A stretch of 64,000 nucleotides of DNA from an uncultured bacterium (lineage in GTDB: Bacteria > Bacillota_I > Bacilli_A > RF39 > UBA660): NCBI GenBank assembly GCA_959020415.1, contig CAUERX010000004.1:1-64000 (forward strand). Reading direction: 5' to 3'. A program made the translations under genes and the position numbers. The notes below the pieces were generated by a model. That model had not been told where the DNA came from. It ran no database searches and saw only the letters and a list, made by a program, of their open reading frames with translations. Position 1 is the first letter of the stretch; each line of letters opens with the position of its first letter. Positions 63,913 to 64,000 of this stretch are shown here, in pieces.

Positions 63913-64000
63913 TCATTTTAAACTGATATGTAGTTCATCTAATTGTCTTTCTGAAACTTCATTAGGTGCCTCACTCATTAAATCAGAAGCACTAGTTGTT
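63913..64000 (-). CDS. aspS: aspartyl-tRNA synthetase, 3' end only (partial)
   Basis: The minus strand enters the window in frame and encodes about 28 residues, TTSASDLMSEAPNEVSERQL then DELHISLK, up to a TGA at 63915-63913. This matches the conserved end of bacterial aspartyl-tRNA synthetase (A-S-D-L-M-x-x-AP ... EKQLDELHI-like). The rest of the gene lies beyond the right edge. The call rests on a short stretch, but the pattern is distinctive. A terminator lies 100 bases downstream. Confidence 0.75.
   Translation of the reverse strand, partial: TTSASDLMSEAPNEVSERQLDELHISLK

Overview
This window looks like a chromosomal segment of a very AT-rich, low-GC Gram-positive bacterium (Bacillota), probably a host-associated, Bacilli/Erysipelotrichia-like or Mollicutes-related lineage. 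The supporting signs are AT-rich codon use, strong Shine-Dalgarno sites (AGGAGG/AGGTG), consensus TTGACA/TATAAT promoters, and Firmicutes-type genes (RNase HIII, class B sortase, SpoIIM, SpoIVB, YdbS/YdbT, CvpA, YqgP-like rhomboid). TGA is used as a stop and Trp is TGG, so the code is standard, not the mycoplasma code. The lineage assignment is inference from gene content.

Region 1 (1-16.3 kb, mostly + strand) is housekeeping and envelope maintenance. It holds a coupled ydbS-ydbT-queH operon, a heavily mutated polysaccharide deacetylase next to an intact paralog, a two-subunit ABC exporter with one degenerate ATP site, a small orphan protein, the remains of a YaiI/YqxD gene, uppP, an HTH-phosphoesterase, an OmpR-type two-component system, holA, and convergent rarA. 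Region 2 (16.3-27.3 kb) is mixed: two small membrane proteins, an xerD-guaD-alkD-metal permease operon, a ZIP transporter, unknown regulatory and membrane genes, an acyltransferase, mnmA, spoIIM, a 30-aa membrane peptide and an SGNH-like protein.

Region 3 (27.3-55.2 kb, almost all - strand) is a large cell-envelope glycopolymer locus. A consensus promoter at 45712-45740 precedes a flippase and about a dozen tightly packed genes: GT2 and GT4 glycosyltransferases, an Alg14/Alg13-like split transferase (PssD/PssE), a Stealth-type hexose-phosphate transferase, a polymerase/ligase-like protein, a UbiA-type polyprenyl-phosphate phosphoribosyltransferase, and several large multi-pass proteins that resemble lipid-donor (GT-C) glycosyltransferases. 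The series ends in a GH25 lysozyme carrying twelve QxW repeats, i.e. four ricin-type beta-trefoils. galE, spoIVB, a kinase-less PASTA protein, a second copy of the GT-C-like gene and a 1086-aa SH3/glucosaminidase/Ig-like surface protein flank it. My reading is that the operon builds and exports a surface polymer, galE supplies UDP-galactose, the UbiA enzyme supplies a lipid-pentose donor, and the trefoil lysozyme may bind the finished polymer while trimming the wall. No priming phosphoglycosyltransferase and no Wzd/Wze-type chain-length regulator is visible.

Region 4 (55.3-64 kb) returns to housekeeping: a CDP-alcohol phosphatidyltransferase, rhomboid-rluD-lspA, cvpA-trx-sortase B, rnhC, a 6S RNA, a frameshifted AAA+ ATPase gene, a TtcA-like PP-loop enzyme and, at the right edge, the 3' end of aspS. 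I saw no tRNA, rRNA, insertion sequence or CRISPR array.
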